Source: Aquirhabdus sp. (GTDB lineage: Bacteria > Pseudomonadota > Gammaproteobacteria > Pseudomonadales > Moraxellaceae). Taken from it: a stretch of DNA of 5,872 nt. Every line of letters begins with the position of its first letter. The first letter of the stretch is position 1. This document shows, one piece after another, positions 5,353 through 5,872 of the stretch. Under the pieces are notes generated by a model. That model was given only the letters and a program-made list of their open reading frames with translations, searched no databases and was not told where the DNA came from. The stretch spans positions 1-5,872 of the forward strand of contig JASLJP010000313.1 of the NCBI GenBank assembly GCA_030152425.1. Reading direction: 5' to 3'. Made by a program: the position numbers and the translations under genes.

Positions 5353-5370
5353 CGCGTGCCCCTGCACGCG
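5353..5370 (+). other. GC-rich hairpin between rlmB and the EamA gene
   Basis: CGCGTGC (5353-5359) and GCACGCG (5364-5370) form a perfect 7-bp stem with the 4-base loop CCCT, 15 bp after the rlmB stop codon and 14 bp before the next gene's ribosome-binding site. There is no following T-run, so it is not a standard intrinsic terminator. It could stabilise the rlmB mRNA end or limit read-through into the transporter gene. Confidence 0.5.
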
Positions 5371-5396
5371 CGATCCTCACCCTCGGAGTTTTATGC

Positions 5397-5872
5397 GTGG
5401 CAACACCGCTTAGCGACATCGACCAGCTTAAACGGAATCGCCTCATCGGCTATCTCTGCCTCGCCGCCACCATGCTGATCTGGGGCAGTTTTACCCTGAT
5501 CTCACGCGTCGGCACCACTCAAGTCATGACCACGTGGGATATCGGTGCACTGCGTTTTATTACGGCGACCGCCATTCTGATCCCGATCCAGCTCTATCGC
5601 CGCGAGTGGCGCTTTTTGCTCGACCGCCGCGTGTGGGTACTCGCCCTAATCGGTGGTATCGCCTATACCTCGATGGTCTACCAAGGCTTTGGCCACGCGC
5701 CTGCCGCCCATGCGGCGATCTGGATGAATGGCCTGTTGCCATTTTGGACGGCGGTGGCGTCCTACCTGATCCTGCGTGAAGTAATCACCAGTAACACCAT
5801 GATCAGTCTGGTTATCATCGCCCTGGGGCTACTCGGCATGAGTGTGCTGATGTATGAGCAGCATAATTTCTC
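5397..5872 (+). CDS. EamA/DMT family transporter, N-terminal part
   Basis: An open frame of 158 complete codons runs off the right edge. It reads MATPLSDIDQ, then the AATMLIWGSFTLISR stretch (23-37) typical of the first helix of EamA (drug/metabolite transporter) proteins, which usually have about 300 residues and ten helices in two repeats. Five helices of the first repeat are visible, near 16-38, 47-66, 78-98, 103-125 and 134-152, with GALRFITATAI (50-60) and NGLLPFWTAVASYLIL (111-126) as family-like blocks. Such inner-membrane carriers move small metabolites or drugs; the substrate cannot be read from this fragment. The start is taken as GTG at 5397, with GGAG (5385-5388) eight bases upstream; the next in-frame ATG lies inside the first helix. 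A nearby ATG at 5393 is in another frame and stops after six codons. It lies 59 bp after rlmB on the same strand. Confidence 0.88.
   Translation, partial: MATPLSDIDQLKRNRLIGYLCLAATMLIWGSFTLISRVGTTQVMTTWDIGALRFITATAILIPIQLYRREWRFLLDRRVWVLALIGGIAYTSMVYQGFGHAPAAHAAIWMNGLLPFWTAVASYLILREVITSNTMISLVIIALGLLGMSVLMYEQHNF

Overview
This window looks like ordinary core chromosome from a gammaproteobacterium of intermediate, slightly GC-rich composition. The purine/pyrimidine nucleoside phosphorylase PpnP reads much like the Acinetobacter-type protein, and several -10 boxes have the form TAGAAT, so a Moraxellaceae/Moraxellales member is my best guess. This rests on remembered family sequences, not on a search. 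I see no insertion sequences, CRISPR arrays, tRNA or rRNA genes, prophage genes or toxin-antitoxin pairs.

Layout. Bases 1-168 (minus) are the N-terminal 56 codons of a YqgE/AlgH family gene that runs off the left edge. About 200 bp of non-coding DNA with two dyad elements separates it from recN (2023-368, minus), a full-length DNA double-strand-break repair ATPase. A 430-bp divergent intergenic region follows. It holds a candidate recN promoter with a perfect 14-bp palindrome over its -10 box, and on the other side a candidate ppnP promoter with a pair of direct repeats. ppnP (2454-2771, plus) ends at a double-hairpin terminator. A long hairpin-rich leader then precedes a TerC/YgdQ-type seven-helix membrane protein (3126-3887, plus).

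That gene converges on a small predicted secreted protein of unknown function (4329-3958, minus), and the two share one strong bidirectional terminator. A second divergent region leads to rlmB (4579-5337, plus), the 23S rRNA Gm2251 methyltransferase. Fifty-nine bases further on is the N-terminal half of an EamA/DMT-family transporter (5397 to the right edge, plus), which starts with GTG and therefore is easily missed.

How they fit together. These are mostly single-gene housekeeping units for DNA repair, nucleoside salvage, rRNA modification and membrane transport, each with its own promoter or terminator; only rlmB and the EamA gene could share a transcript. I do not see an undescribed multi-gene system. 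The points worth a second look are regulatory: the recN palindrome, the ppnP direct repeats, the structured leader of the TerC gene, the structured element near yqgE, and the unassigned aromatic-free secreted protein.
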